Shown: positions 32,731-44,910 of the stretch, piece by piece
Layout: each line of letters opens with the position of its first letter
Position numbering within the stretch: position 1 is the first letter of the stretch
Assembly: GCA_030512295.1 (NCBI GenBank)
Contig: JAULSR010000007.1
Location: 516,001-580,000, forward strand
From: Bombardia bombarda
Lineage: Eukaryota; Ascomycota; Sordariomycetes; Sordariales; Lasiosphaeriaceae
Reading direction: 5' to 3'
DNA: 64,000 bases
Made by a program: the position numbers and the translations under genes
Notes under the pieces: model-generated
The model's database searches: none
What the model was told of the DNA's origin: nothing
What the model saw: only the letters and a program-made list of their open reading frames with translations

Positions 32731-35700
32731 CTATCCAAACAACCCACCCGTCTTTCTCACCGGCCCCGCCGCTTTCGCAGCCCCATTTCCACTCTCCTTC
32801 CCGGCAGATAACGCCATCATCGCCCTCAACTTCTCCTTCTTGCTCTTGACCATCTTCCTGCGATCGTATTCCTGATGTACCGAGACCACAACATTTTCGT
32901 ACAACGTGCGTGCCCACTTATTGAGCTGTGCCTTGTCAATGAAGTTTTTGAGCCGCGCGTCCTCAGCCTTCATAGCGTCGAGCATCTTGGCGCGGTAGCC
33001 TTCGTCCATCTTCTCCCAGCGGTAGTCAAGCGTCTCGGTGAACACGCCAAGCGTGTCCGACGGCTTGACGTACGGGTTGAAGGACTCGTCTCTATGTTCT
33101 ATCATGGCACATCGACAGTTAGCATACAACCTCACAGATAAATAAAAGGTAGGAAATACTGACGAGCATCAACACCGGGATACATGCCAAACCACGCCGC
33201 CGTTCCCTGCAAAACCTCGAGTTGGTCCGCATCCGCCTTCTCGTTCGTCTCGTTGATCTCGGCCCAGTCGTCCCTCAGCCAACATCTCCTCCAGATCAAC
33301 TTTTCTGCGTTTGCCCTGTCCACCCCCTTCAGGCCCGCCTTCGCTACCTTCAAGGCCAAAAAGAACTGGCTTCCCATGCTATTCACATGATGTGGGTCCA
33401 GCCAGCTTAGCGTCAGCAGATCAATCAGCCCCCACGGCTCCAGGGCCTCATGCTTGATCAGCCTCGCCATGCTGGTCTCGAAGATGCCTATCAGCGCCTT
33501 CTGCTTCTTTGGCAACAGCTGGCCATACTCCTTGACCGCCAACTCCAGCTCCGCCGCCTCATCAACCGCCGCCTCAATCGTAGGCAAAATCTGGCCATAC
33601 AGCGCATCCTGAATCTTGATCATCTCCAGCTCCTGGTCAATCCTATCCAGGTTCGCACCGTTCCTAGCCTCAATCACCGATGACTGCACGCTTGCCGCAT
33701 CCCCATTCACCGATGGTGCAGTCTCCTCCGCAAGCAGCGCAAGCTTGCCCAAGCTCAGTTCAATCTTCTTATTCCACACCTGCTGCTCCCGCGTCAGCCC
33801 CAGATCCAGCAACGTCTCTGCCGCATGATCGATATCCTTCTCCCTCTCCACGTCGTTGATCCACGAGATCTTTGCGAGCTCCGGTCGTGTCCTCAGGAAC
33901 GCAGTCGAGTAGCCATTCACATCGTAGGGAAAGTCTAGAACGGCCTGCACGCCGCTATTCTCTAGTAGAACCGTGTACGCCCGGAAAGCAAACTTCTCCT
34001 TGTACTCGTCAAACAACCAGCCCATCTCTCGCTTCTTGGCCTCGGCCAGCGCGGGCTCGTCCTTGGCCGCTGCGCTCTTGTTGATAGTGAGAGCAGCGGT
34101 GCCGGTGGACGCACCCTGCTCCAGTGCCAGAATTTGCTGCACTATGACATCCGCGAGCGAGTCAAACGCCTCGTACTTCTTAGCTAAGCCGATTGCCTCG
34201 TCCCAGAGGCCAAAATCCTTCAGCTTCAGAATCTTTTCGTACGTATCGTTCACATAGGTCTCATGATAAGTCTTGCCAAGTGCCTGAGCCTCGGCATCGT
34301 TACTTCGAGCAGCCCAACCGGAGTACTCCTTCAGAGCAATAAAATATTGGCTCGTCAGCGGTGAGAGCATTTTCCGAACATCCTCCAGTAGCGTCGCATT
34401 CACAGGATACTCCCCATTGGCAGACGGCGTATAATAAGTCTCAAGCCATTGATAACAGAACTCAATCAAGCGCTTCAGGTTGTTGGTTACAAAATGGGTC
34501 GACGTCCACGGCGCGGGAACACCATGGCCCCCCTCTGGAGCATCAGGGTCCACACCGTATAACTTGGCATTTTGTTTGCGGTATTGATGCGCGTGAAGCA
34601 GCGAGCCCATATTGATGGTGACGGCCTCCCACAGCAGCCGGTTGATGCCCTGCTCGTCTGAGAGCCGTTCAGTCCAGTGGTACTTGATAATCTGGTAACC
34701 CCATGCGATGAAGATATCCAACCTCAAGACATCGTTGATGAACCAATGTCTGACGGAATCCACCTCACCAATGGCCGAGTTGGGCTCTGTCTTTTGCTGT
34801 TCGTTGATATAAAGAGCCGTCTCGGAGATAATGGTTGTCTTGTCTCTCTTATCTCCCTTAGGCCGTTCCGCAACGAAGCGTTCGTTGTTTTGCCAGATCC
34901 ACGTCGCCGCAGCCATTTTTTCCGCATTGTAGAGAAGAGACCAGCGTGTAGGGCCATCGAGATCGATTTCGGCCGTGTTGAGGAAGTCGATCAGCGCTGA
35001 CAAGTACTTAACCCTATCCTTCATATTGTTTTCCAGGGAAGCAGGCAGACTTGAAATATACTGCGTCTTGGAGGTGACAATCTCGTTGCTTAACTCCATG
35101 GCCGCAACCCCAATTTCCGCGGCGGTGAACGGTAGGTCCCGCTTGCCTTTGAAGACCAGCGGGTTATCCTCCTTGATGCCAAAGAATACTGCCTGCTCCA
35201 ATTTGCTCTTTGCGGTAACCTTAGGCGGCCTCTCGCTGGCAAACCGATCAACCTCTGTAACTGCAACTCTGACTGTTCCGACACCTTGCAGCAAGAGTAC
35301 AGCAGCAGGGTTTTTCGTCTTGTGTCGATGTGCGCGGAATTCGTCTTGAGCATAGCCAGAAAATGGCTCCTCGACACCAGAGCCGATGATTTGCAACATA
35401 CCCTCATCGCGGAAATCAATCACGTCCTCAAACGTGGCAGGTATGATGTGACTGTCTTCTTGTAGCTGTGATTCGGGAGAATCCGGGAGTGCGGCCATGG
35501 AAGCAATGACCACAGCCCGATCAAAGATGACAAAAGCCACCAGTCCTGGCCGTGGCAGATAGAGTCGTGGCTTCTCGGGGGCGGCCGTTGTGACGGGACT
35601 TGTGTACGATGTCAATGGTCGAACCGTACCGATCTTGTGGCGTCCCTCAGAAATGACAACCTCGACGATCGAATACCGGGTGTGTCGCTTATTAGTAAGG

Positions 35701-37102
35701 GAAGCAAGAAGCAGTAGATGCTGCAGCGAGTCCTCGTCATGTACCAAAGCTTCGCTCAGTCGGCTCATATGCCTGTGCTTCTTCTCTAGACCCCGGGGAA
35801 CAAAGGTGAAGTCGATAACCTCAAATGAATCGTTGGGTAAACGGGCGGATGCTGGGTTCGCCGCCTGTACTGCCTCAACAAGCTGGTCGCGGATGTCAAC
35901 ATCAGCCAGGAGTTCGTGGTGGCCGCCCCGGTGTACCCTCCACGCATGCACCTTTCCTTTGGTGGTAGCTGCGACGATCACCCGCTCTCCGACTTTTACG
36001 CCGTGGCCAGCTCGTACTGCGGCAATATCTCCTCGGAGAGTAGATGCGCTCAGGGCATGCCGGATGCTGCCAAAGAACCCCCCAGCAGCACTGCTCATGC
36101 CGTTACGGAGAAACTGCACCGAAATACCAGGCCTTCCATAGCTATCCCTGACGTTCATGTATGCTAACCGCCCGCTGCTAAAGAGGAGAACGAAGCCGGC
36201 AGATTCGGCGTTAACGATGTGGACGACATGTTCTCCGGAAAACATTCCCGAAATCGAATCCTCCACTCCAGTCCGCTGTTGGCGGAGAAAGTCGAGGGTG
36301 GCGGCGCTGGAGATGGATTCCCAGTAGGCGATCTTGCCGCTTACGGGCATCACAATGACTAGGCCCGGTTCGTCGGAGGAAGCTGAGGGGCTGACCAAGG
36401 CACCGAGTGGAAGGGGATCCGAGGCATGTTTGGAGGGGTACGGCAGGGCAAAGGTGAATGTCTCGGGGGACGAGTTTGTTGATGTATAGGACCAGACGAA
36501 GGCATGGGTGGGGGTGAGGTCCAGGGCGTAGCCATTTGACGAGTAGATGGCGCCGTGCTGTTGATCTTTCGAGTCATTAGTGATCCTTAGCCATTGAATT
36601 TGGCCACCCAGGGAGTTTGGTCGATTCTCACTTTGCGCGTCTGCACGAAGTCTGTCCGGTAACGCTGGTAGCTTGCTGACGGTGTATGCATTATTTGATG
36701 TCTGGGGAGGGGACACACGGTCAGCCTGATGCGCCACGTAATGAAGGAGGAAAGGAATGGGAGAATGTGCAAACAAACCAGAACGATGCTCCCGTCGCCT
36801 TTGCTGACCCTCTCGCCAGCCTTTGGTTTTTTGGAGCGCACGCTGAGGTCCTTGCGCGGAGGGACGACATTCTCGACTCCGTCGCGCTTGGTGCTGAGCA
36901 GGCTGACGGCATCGGATTTGACCTCGAACATTTCGGGGGGCGCCTCGGGATTGACAAAGGTACTTTCGGCCAAGGGCACGCGCTGACGCTTAGCCTTGGG
37001 CTGCTGCACTGAGGCATCGGCGCTGAGAGGTCGCTGGCGACGGCGATTGCTTCGCGTGCCCTTGGCAGGACCGCCTTCCTGCTGCAGGGCGGGCGAGAAC
37101 AT
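32731..37102 (-). CDS. nup133: Nucleoporin Nup133
   Basis: Three exons: 37102-36779, 36701-33164 and 33089-32731, totalling 4221 nt and 1406 aa. The first 108 residues are a basic, disordered N terminus (RSNRRRQRP, KAKRQR). The long second exon holds a beta-propeller N-terminal domain of the Nup133/Nup155-like type (DLTPTHAFVWSYTST, SGKIAYWESI, GRLAYMNVRD) and the alpha-helical C-terminal stack. The family signature parts include GMYPGVDAHESFNPY across the last junction. Nup133 is a scaffold member of the Nup84 (Y) subcomplex of the nuclear pore. The ATG at 37102 is the first in frame. The gene diverges from afg1 with 1.1 kb between starts. Confidence 0.9.
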
Positions 37103-38201
37103 TTTTGCGGTGGAGAGCTTGCTGCCGGTTGTGTCGCTTGTGATCTCGCGCTCCTAGGGCGGTGCGCGGCAGGTGGTGGAGTGCGTGCGACGGAGCGAGG
37201 GCGCGATGATGGAAAAAGACCCTGGAGCAGAGGTTTGGTTGTTGAGGTTGATGAAGCGTCGAGTGTCGGGTGCAAAATGTCGGTCGCGATTGATCGATCG
37301 GTCGGTCGGTCAAAACATGGCAGCACGGCCGGCGTGGTGGATGGAATGGATTGGAAGAATGCAGGTCTGCAGCAGGGATGAGATTGACGGCGATGGACAG
37401 AGTGCCCTCGCTAGTGGTGTAGACTGTAGCTAGGTGAGGTGAGGTGGGCAGGAGCATGAGTGACGAAGCCGTCGTTTATTGGACCTTGTTGACTTTTGGG
37501 TAATAATCCTCGAGACCCTACTGGTCGGCGCTGGCCTTCAATGGAGCCCAGCTGCACGACTGCAGCGGTGCCAGCCAGCGATTTCCAAACGCTAAGCCCC
37601 GATTAAGCTTGGCGCCCCACACGACCTGAAGCCGCATGGCATTCGGCAGCAGCGAGGCAGTCGCAAAACAAGCAAAGCAGACACAAGCTGTCCAATCACA
37701 CGGTATTACACTCAGCCAACCACGACACCTCATGGAGGTTTCTGGAAACCCAAAAAAAAAAAGATATGGCAGGTTCGTGGCACTCACTCACTTCACGAAT
37801 GGCATCTGGATGTTTACCACTGGGCATATGCCACTCAAGACAGAGATCACATATTTTTTATTTTACATATTCAAAATGTCATAATTTTCTTTCTCCCGTG
37901 CTTGCTTTTTGATGCACTAGTTCAATTGTCTCTAAGCGTCAAGCTAGGACCTGCCCGGTCTATTATCGAGCCGCGAGTTTAATGACGGGATTGACCGACA
38001 TAATTTTGGTGACATCATTTGCTCTTTCAACCTCTTGCCATTGCCCGCGGACAGACAGACAGCAACATCACGAATTTGCCCACTTGAAGTCGGCAAGACA
38101 AATTTCTTTCATCGCAACATGTCTTGAATTATAGTATCGCATTTTCTTTATCTCTTCATACTTATCAATCCACATCCACAAACACCCCTCCAGGGCGGGC
38201 C
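37103..38201. promoter_or_regulatory. Divergent promoter region nup133/afg1
   Basis: A 1.1-kb spacer between divergent genes. It has a GATCGGTCGGTCGG stretch near 37290-37310, an ACAGACAGACAG run near 38052, and an AT-rich block at 37840-37890. No gene is supported. Confidence 0.5.
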
Positions 38202-40214
38202 ATGGGCCGGTTCGCGACGGTGACCTCGGTCGCCATCACAGATCCTCTGGTCAAGTATACTTCCCTGGTCGCGACGGGCGTGTATAGCCCAGATATCGCG
38301 CAGCATCGTCTCGCACACCATCTTCAGAAATTGTACCTGAGCTTGAAGGACTATACGCCGGCGCAGGAGTACCGGGCAAGGCTTCGAAAGGTCACAGAGC
38401 TGCTGGACTCGGCAAAAGCAGCAGACGGCGAAAAGAATGTGCTTGCCTCCCCCAGCCATCCCATACGGCGGAACCCCCTCTTTGCGCGCTTCTTTCGCTC
38501 GTCCGAGGGGAGGGACGCGCTTGCCCTGACCAGGGTGATGACGAGCCACCAGGCTGCCCTTCATGTCGACTCGCCCAAGGGACTCTTTCTCTCGGGCGAG
38601 GTGGGCACGGGCAAGTCCATGTTACTGGATCTCCTCGCCGATGGCCTTCCCACCCAACGGAAGAAGCGGTGGCATTTCAACAACTTTATGCTCCACACCT
38701 TCTCGAGGCTGGAGCAGTTCCGCAAGTCTCGTCCCCAAGCGACTGGCGGCGCTGACTCGGAGCCCGATTATTCGTTGCTATGGATGGCCAAGGACATGGT
38801 TGAGAAGACTCCTATCCTATTCCTCGATGAGTTCCAGCTTCCTGACAGGGCGGCAAGCAAGATTATGAACAACTTGTTGATTGCATTCTTTCAGCTTGGC
38901 GGCGTGCTTATCGCGTCGTCCAACAGAATGCCCGAGGGGCTTGAAAAAGCGACTGGGCTTCACTACACTCCACCATCTGCAGGCGGTCTCGTAAGACAGG
39001 CCTCGGGGCTTGGGAAGCGCCAACCTGTTGGAGAGCTTTATGGTCAAACCAGTGACTTTTCCGCCTTCTTGGATGTTTTGAAAGCGAGATGTGATTTCTG
39101 GCATATGGAGGGCGCTCAAGACTGGCGAAGGAGGGAGAGCCATGGCAGCTCAGTAACTGTTACGAGCGATTCACCTTCATCTACCCAGTCTTTGTTACAA
39201 GTGCCTTGGCCGGAATCGCGGGTGTCTGACCTTGAGCCTGATGCAGACTCTCTACTAATACCGGGCCGAGGTAGTATTCAGCAAAGCTCTGAAAGACCCG
39301 TCATGTATTTCCTGCCGTCGGACAGCGATGAGAAATGGACCGAGGTCGTTCAGAAGGTCGCTGACATCGCCAATGATGACCCCAAGCCTTGGAAGCCATC
39401 TGCCTTGATAGTTTACGGGAGGAAGGTTATTGTCCCGAGACAGCACGACGGCTTCGCGTACTGGAACTTTAGCGAGCTCGTGAGCGGCTTCGGGCCGGCC
39501 GACTACATCACGCTGGCGTCAAGCTACCACACATTCTTCATCGACCAGGTCCCCCTCCTGACAATGTCAATGAAGAACGAGGCACGAAGGTTCATCACTC
39601 TCTTGGATGCTCTGTACGAGTCACGCTGCAAGTTGATCATCCGGGCCGAGGCTGGCCCTGACGGCCTGTTCTTCCCCGAGACTAGAAAACGGCCGACATC
39701 TTCGGCCGATGATGCAAAAGAAGCTGCTACTGCACCGAGGCCAGACGAAAGCGGCGACGACGCGACCTATTCTGAGACCATCGCTGAGGTCTTCCAGGAC
39801 CAAATGTCGCCGTTTCGACCCAATATCTCGAGCTATTCCGACTCCCCAAACGCCAAATATAACCCTGACCAAGACTCAGATTTCGGGCTGGATCCTGGTA
39901 ATACCGACAAAAGGGTTGATTTCAGAGAAACGGGCGCGTTCACGGGTGAGGACGAGCGGTTTGCGTATAAGCGGGCGACCAGCCGGCTGTGGGAGCTGTG
40001 TGGCTCTCAGTGGCACTCACGTACGAGTGATTGGTGGCAGCCTCTGCCGGTTGAGGCCAGACACTGGGAGGGTGTCGAGCCATCCAAGCCGCTCTCCTTG
40101 GATCGGAGAGTTGGTTCCAAGAGTGAAATCAGAATGGGATCTTCGACAGAACTTGCGGAGCCAGCGGGATTAGAGAGGTTTAGGATTGCTCTTTTGAAGA
40201 AGAATGAGGGCTGA
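38202..40214 (+). CDS. AFG1-like mitochondrial ATPase
   Basis: An intronless gene of 670 aa from ATG 38202; the upstream in-frame extension has no ATG. It is an AAA-type P-loop ATPase of the AFG1/LACE1 family, which acts at the mitochondrial inner membrane in quality control of respiratory-chain subunits. Walker A is GEVGTGKS (residues 132-139) and Walker B is ILFLDE (about 205-210). Other family marks are PKGLFLSGEVG, NNLLIAFFQLGGVLIASSNRMPEGL, and the late YWNFSELVSGFGPADYITLA. At 670 aa it is longer than yeast Afg1 (about 510 aa), with low-complexity insertions around residues 300-350 and 500-570. No classic mitochondrial presequence is obvious at the N terminus. Confidence 0.88.
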   Translation: MGRFATVTSVAITDPLVKYTSLVATGVYSPDIAQHRLAHHLQKLYLSLKDYTPAQEYRARLRKVTELLDSAKAADGEKNVLASPSHPIRRNPLFARFFRSSEGRDALALTRVMTSHQAALHVDSPKGLFLSGEVGTGKSMLLDLLADGLPTQRKKRWHFNNFMLHTFSRLEQFRKSRPQATGGADSEPDYSLLWMAKDMVEKTPILFLDEFQLPDRAASKIMNNLLIAFFQLGGVLIASSNRMPEGLEKATGLHYTPPSAGGLVRQASGLGKRQPVGELYGQTSDFSAFLDVLKARCDFWHMEGAQDWRRRESHGSSVTVTSDSPSSTQSLLQVPWPESRVSDLEPDADSLLIPGRGSIQQSSERPVMYFLPSDSDEKWTEVVQKVADIANDDPKPWKPSALIVYGRKVIVPRQHDGFAYWNFSELVSGFGPADYITLASSYHTFFIDQVPLLTMSMKNEARRFITLLDALYESRCKLIIRAEAGPDGLFFPETRKRPTSSADDAKEAATAPRPDESGDDATYSETIAEVFQDQMSPFRPNISSYSDSPNAKYNPDQDSDFGLDPGNTDKRVDFRETGAFTGEDERFAYKRATSRLWELCGSQWHSRTSDWWQPLPVEARHWEGVEPSKPLSLDRRVGSKSEIRMGSSTELAEPAGLERFRIALLKKNEG

Positions 40215-41409
40215 TGATCAGTACATTCAACACTTTACATTAAGGGCGATATGATGGTACGATTGGCGTTTCTCTTGGTAATCGACTGACTGAGTGTTTT
40301 CCCGGCTGGAATTTGTGGTGGCGACGCCAGAATTTCGTATGCTTTTGGGAATACAAGTTATCATGTGAAGACAGCTGGAGATGGAGAGTCTCGGATCTCG
40401 CTCGTCCCTTGCGGTGGCTGCATGAGATCAAGGGGGCTTCTTGTGGGGGGCATTGATTGGTGGTCAAACTGTGGAGAAACGGCTAGACACCCAGACGCGA
40501 AGGAGCGTTTCCCGTCCCGAGTGCTCCGATATCCAACGTTGCCGGTTACAGGGGTCCAACGTTTTATTTCATGGGGAAGTGTGCCCCGTGGAGTATGTAT
40601 GTACAGTATGTATGTACGGGACAACTACCGATCCTTATTGACCGGTCCATATACACTAGGGTTGCGCAAACAGAACCAGCCATGATGTGCCTACATGTAT
40701 AATTACGTACGATTGGCCTTGTTGGGAACGCAAGCAATTCAGAATGATCAATTGCCGATTTTGCCGAGAGTTCTTTAAACTTGGGTACCTTGATCTTGTC
40801 GGGGTGGCGATGGACGCATGTACATGTACTGTTATTGATGGCCCCTCTTTTTTGGCGGTGGCCTTCCCAAGGAAGAAGTGAGCCAAACTGGAAGCAGGAC
40901 AAAGCGTAAGGACGCTTCTCCTCCGGAACCAGTGTCGCCGGAACCTGGGACTTCTTCTTCCATCCATTTCCCACCCCTTGTCGTGCATCGACGCAACGCG
41001 CCCCGCTTCAGTGATTCTCCAGTCTTTTTTCGTTCCTTGCCTACCCCATATTACCTACCATGTTGTCGTTTCCCGGGCAGGGCTGCCGATGACATGTGGT
41101 GGTGGTGGTGGTGGTGGTGGTGGTGGTAGTAGTGGTGTAGTGTGGTGTGGTGTGGTGGTGAAGGAGGAGGAGCTCCAATCTCTTCGTGGTTGAAGTTTCG
41201 ACTTTTATTCTACATACTATACACCTGTCTCTCTCTCGTCTTTCTCTCTTATTCTTGGCTGCCAATGTTTAGTTTCGCATTATTGATATTCCAATACTAC
41301 CGCCCTTCCTATCCCAAGCCAGTGTAGATGCGCCCCAACTGCCGCTCGACCCTTGAGTGAACGAGGTGACTGAGTGAGTGTGAGCGTGAGTGTCGGGCCA
41401 ACAACCGCC
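40215..41409. other. Spacer afg1/GT90 with (GGT)n array
   Basis: 1.2 kb. It holds the afg1 3' flank, ATGTATGTAC-type short repeats near 40595-40620, and the GGT array at 41096-41127 followed by a C/T-rich leader for the GT90 gene. No gene is seen. Confidence 0.5.
41096..41127. repeat. (GGT)n microsatellite
   Basis: About ten perfect units followed by GTAGTAGTGG variants, 280 bp upstream of the GT90 start. Confidence 0.92.
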
Positions 41410-43197
41410 ATGGGCGATATAGTAGCTCGCGTCAAGAAGGCACGGACGCGACAGAGCCGTCAGATTCGACAGACGACCTTGGTGTTGGGGGTCTGCCTCG
41501 TGGTCTACTGCCTTTTCTTTGTCTGGATCACACCCACTGCCCACGGCAACGACCATTATACGGATAATGATGTTGTTTCCTCTTCCCCAAACCCATCTCG
41601 ACCAGAATATTTTTTGAGATATACATCCTCGGACACGACGCTCAACAACCTATCCCTGACCGAGGAGCAATGCAACGCCGTCTTTCCGGGTCTCACCAAG
41701 GATATTGACGATGTCGTCGCCCAAGGGCCCTTCATCGTGAAGCAGATGGGCGACTTTGGGCCGCTGCAGGGGAGGATCAAGGATGGGAAGGTGTGTAAGA
41801 AAGCATACAAGGCAGACTTGGTGCTGCTCCGGAACTAAAGCGGGCTTGATACATCCCAGATATACATCATTCACGCCCAACGCAAGGCCGACCTCTCCAA
41901 GGAGATGGTAAATGTAAGTACCAATCCCCTACCAGTCCCAACACCAAGAACAAACCCCCTAATCTCCTTCATCATTTCTCAAAACCCCCAGTCCCGTACA
42001 GCAGCCCTCCACCAGCTCCACCGCGCCCTCCTCACCGCGCCGGCCCCCCTCCCCGACACCATCTTCTCCCTCAACTTCCAGGACCAGCCCTTCGGGACCG
42101 CCTTCACCTACTCCCGGGCCGCCGACCCGGCCTTGCGCTCAAAGGCTCCCGACGCGCGCAGTTTCCTCATGCCGCACTTCTCCTTCTGGGCCTGGAACCT
42201 GCCCTTCGTTGGGTCCATGTGGCGCGCCGCCGACGCCATCGCCGCCCTCGAATCCGCCAACTACAACACCCCCGAAAAGTGGCAGAGCGGCAAGATCGCC
42301 AAGGCGGTATGGCGTGGAACGGCCTGGTTTAACAGCGTGAACAGCCCGCAATTGCGGCAGAAGCTGTTGGCAACTGCGCGGGGCAAGCCTTGGGCGGACG
42401 TGCAGGCGCTGGACTGGGCAACAGGCGGCGGCGGCAGCAACAAGAACGCGAGCAACGCGCTCAAGATTGAGGACTTTTGCAGGTACAAATACGTGGTGCA
42501 CACCGAGGGCATCACCTACAGTGGACGGTTCCAGTTCCTGCAGATGTGCGCGAGCGTGGTGCTCACCCCGCCCATCCAGTGGATGCAGCACACGACGCAT
42601 CTGATCAAGCCACTCTTTTCGAGCAGTTTGGACTTGACAAGTCTCTCATCATCATCAACACGAGATAAGCGTAGCTTGAATAATGACGAAGACGACCCGC
42701 GTCCGCAGTCCCAAAGTCTGGAGGCGAAGACTAGCTCGCCGCACGCCAAGAGAGCGGCAGGAGGGAAGAGTGGATCACATTCACGACCCGTCCTCGCTTC
42801 CTCTTCCTCTTCCTCTTCCTCCTCGTCCTCCCCTTCCGGACCAGGTAAGCCGAACCGGCCATGGACACCTTCAGAGCGGGTCCGCAAGGCCTGGCCCGTG
42901 CAGTACGCACCCTCCCAGGCCAACATCGTCTTCGTCGCCCCCGACTGGTCCGACCTCGAGGACACGGTCGCCTGGCTCGAGGCCCACCCGCAGGTCGCTG
43001 AGGGCATCGCCCGCCGCCAGAGGGAGCTGTTTGTGGGAGGCGGGTACTTCAGCCCGGCAGCCGAGACGTGCTACTGGCGCGCCTTGCTGTGCGGGTGGGC
43101 GAGCATGGCCAGGCCTGAGGGAGGGGACTGGGTGGATGGCAAGGATGGTGAATTGGGCGTGCCGTTTGAGACGTTTAGTTTGAGTAATGGTGATTGA
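41410..43197 (+). CDS. Glycosyltransferase family 90 (CAP10-like), type II membrane protein
   Basis: Three exons: 41410-41790, 41860-41913 and 41992-43197, totalling 1641 nt and 546 aa. Residues about 22-43 form a single membrane anchor (TTLVLGVCLVVYCLFFVW), predicting a type II Golgi/ER protein. The family core is visible as IYIIHAQRKADLSKEMVN (encoded exactly by the 54-nt second exon), AVWRGTAWFN, and the donor-binding part CRYKYVVHTEGITYSGRFQFL followed by VVLTPPIQWMQH. GT90 enzymes include fungal CAP10-type xylosyltransferases and animal POGLUTs; the sugar used here is unknown. A Ser-rich, AGC/TCC-repeat insertion (about residues 280-340) interrupts the C-terminal half. The gene converges with tca17. 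Confidence 0.88.
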
Positions 43198-43558
43198 TGT
43201 TGATGGTAGGGGATTTGTCAAGTATATATGTCACTTCGTAGCTTGGCGTTTGGGTCGGTTATCTTTGTTGTTTGGCTGGTATGGTATGATATGATATGGG
43301 TATGTCATTGATCCTCGTTGATTCGTTTCTGGTATATTCAGAGATACACCGATGTCCTGAGCAGTGTAGGGTCTGTGTCTTGATTGGCGGAGCACGAGAC
43401 TGAGAGTGTGTGGTGCCGTATGATGTTGGAAGATGGCTGGCATCTGGGGACTATCCTGGCCTTACTCATGCCCTTTCTCAACCCTCCTTCATATCGAAGG
43501 ATCGAAACACCAAGACGCCAGAAGCCTATTACCACCGAAACAGCTGCACCCATTAGAA
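43198..43558. other. Convergent 3' spacer GT90/tca17
   Basis: A 361-bp spacer with both 3' flanks and ATGGTATGATATGATATG-type short repeats near 43280-43300. No gene is seen. Confidence 0.5.
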
Positions 43559-44300
43559 CTAGAGGTTCGTCACGCCAGGGGTCCAGTTCTCCCCTATCCT
43601 CCTCATGTCATCGGCGAACTTCTTGCCAGTGATCTTCTTGCCGCCTCGCCCAGCAGGAGGCGAGTGCTCATCGGGATCGAAGAAGGGGTTCTGCAGCAAC
43701 TTGATGTATGCCGTCTGAATCGCCTTGAAAACCTGTTGTTCCAACACATGTCAATCAGCTACAATCCACCACAAACGACGAAAGAGCAACTCACAGGCTT
43801 CATCTCTCCTTCCCGCAGCCCGACCGCTGCAGCATTCAACCTCTTCTCCCTCTCTCTGCTGCTGCCGCCGCTCTCGGCCGCGAGAGCTGCTGCCCCGTGA
43901 TCGATCCTGCGGCCCCGCATGTCCACCACGACAACAAACTTGGCCCCTGTGTTGGTCTCGAAGCCGTAGGCGGCCAGCCGCTCGTCCACGGCGTGTAACA
44001 GACCAAAGTCACCCGAGAGACCGACGCCGCTCGCGGCGTTGTGGCGGGCGCGCAGCTCAAACACGTCGAGCGTGCTAGAGAGCAGAAGAGAGAACTGCAG
44101 CGGGGTGCGCACGGGCGCGAAGCTGTTGGTCGAGGAGTCGTATGACGGGAAGATGGAGATGTGGAGGGGGTTGTTCTGTGCGCTTGTCAGTTGCTGTAGC
44201 TGTCGGGGGAGAGGGGGAGAGGGGCGAAAAGAAATCATCATCTGCATACATTACGCCCAATAACCCCCAGGCAGGCTATCGAGGGAATCGCGGTCGCCAT
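43559..44300 (-). CDS. tca17: TRAPP complex subunit Tca17/TRAPPC2L (sedlin-like)
   Basis: Three exons: 44300-44250, 44175-43795 and 43732-43559, totalling 606 nt and 201 aa. The N terminus MATAIPSIACLGVIGRNNNPLHI.. joined across the first intron is the longin/sedlin start. HISIFPSYDSS, LQFSLLLSSTLDVFELR and GLLHAVDERLAAYGFETNTGAKFVVVVD follow the family pattern. The third exon gives VFKAIQTAYIKLLQNPFF, the conserved C-terminal helix. The central insertion between strand and helix is Ala/Gly/Arg-rich and makes the protein longer than yeast Tca17 (about 150 aa). The role is in TRAPPII assembly and Golgi/endosome traffic (family knowledge). Confidence 0.9.
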
Positions 44301-44910
44301 TACCGACCTAGAATGCTGCTGCTAGGAGCTAGGTTCCCAGTCGTGGGCGGATGGCGTTGTAGGGTGTGGTGATGTGGGTTTGTAGGTGAAGGTGTGCCCG
44401 AGACAGCGGCAGGCCAAAGATGGATGCACGCTGTAGAATAGCTGTAGGTAGCCTGTAGGTAGCTCGCACTCGCAGTGCCTCGAGGTGCAAATTACAGCCG
44501 GTAATACCCGTAAATTAACATCTCCAACCGTCACACTCACAGCAGCAAGTCTCCATGGAGATAACTTTAGCCACCTCATATCAAAAACCGCAATTAATCA
44601 ATTAAGAATATCATAGCTGGGTACAAGTACAGTACCATAACTCCTACAATAAGCGCCCATCCGCGACAATAAAAAAAAAACGCCATCCACATAGCCGCCG
44701 TACCATAACCTCCGGGTACCAACTCGCTCATAATCCTAAACTCTAACCATTCCAACAACACCTCCACTCCATATGTAGCCCCCGCTGGCTGCCCAACGCT
44801 CGACAACCAACAACAGACCCAAACAAAACAATATTCTCTAAACCAACTTATAACTGTATCATGCCATACCACCGCTGTTTCAAAACACCTTCAAATACCT
44901 TCAAACACCT
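44301..44910. other. Spacer tca17/mct1
   Basis: 610 bp between two minus-strand genes. It holds the tca17 promoter and the mct1 3' flank, with GTAGGTAG-type repeats near 44440-44465 and A-rich runs. No gene is seen. Confidence 0.5.
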
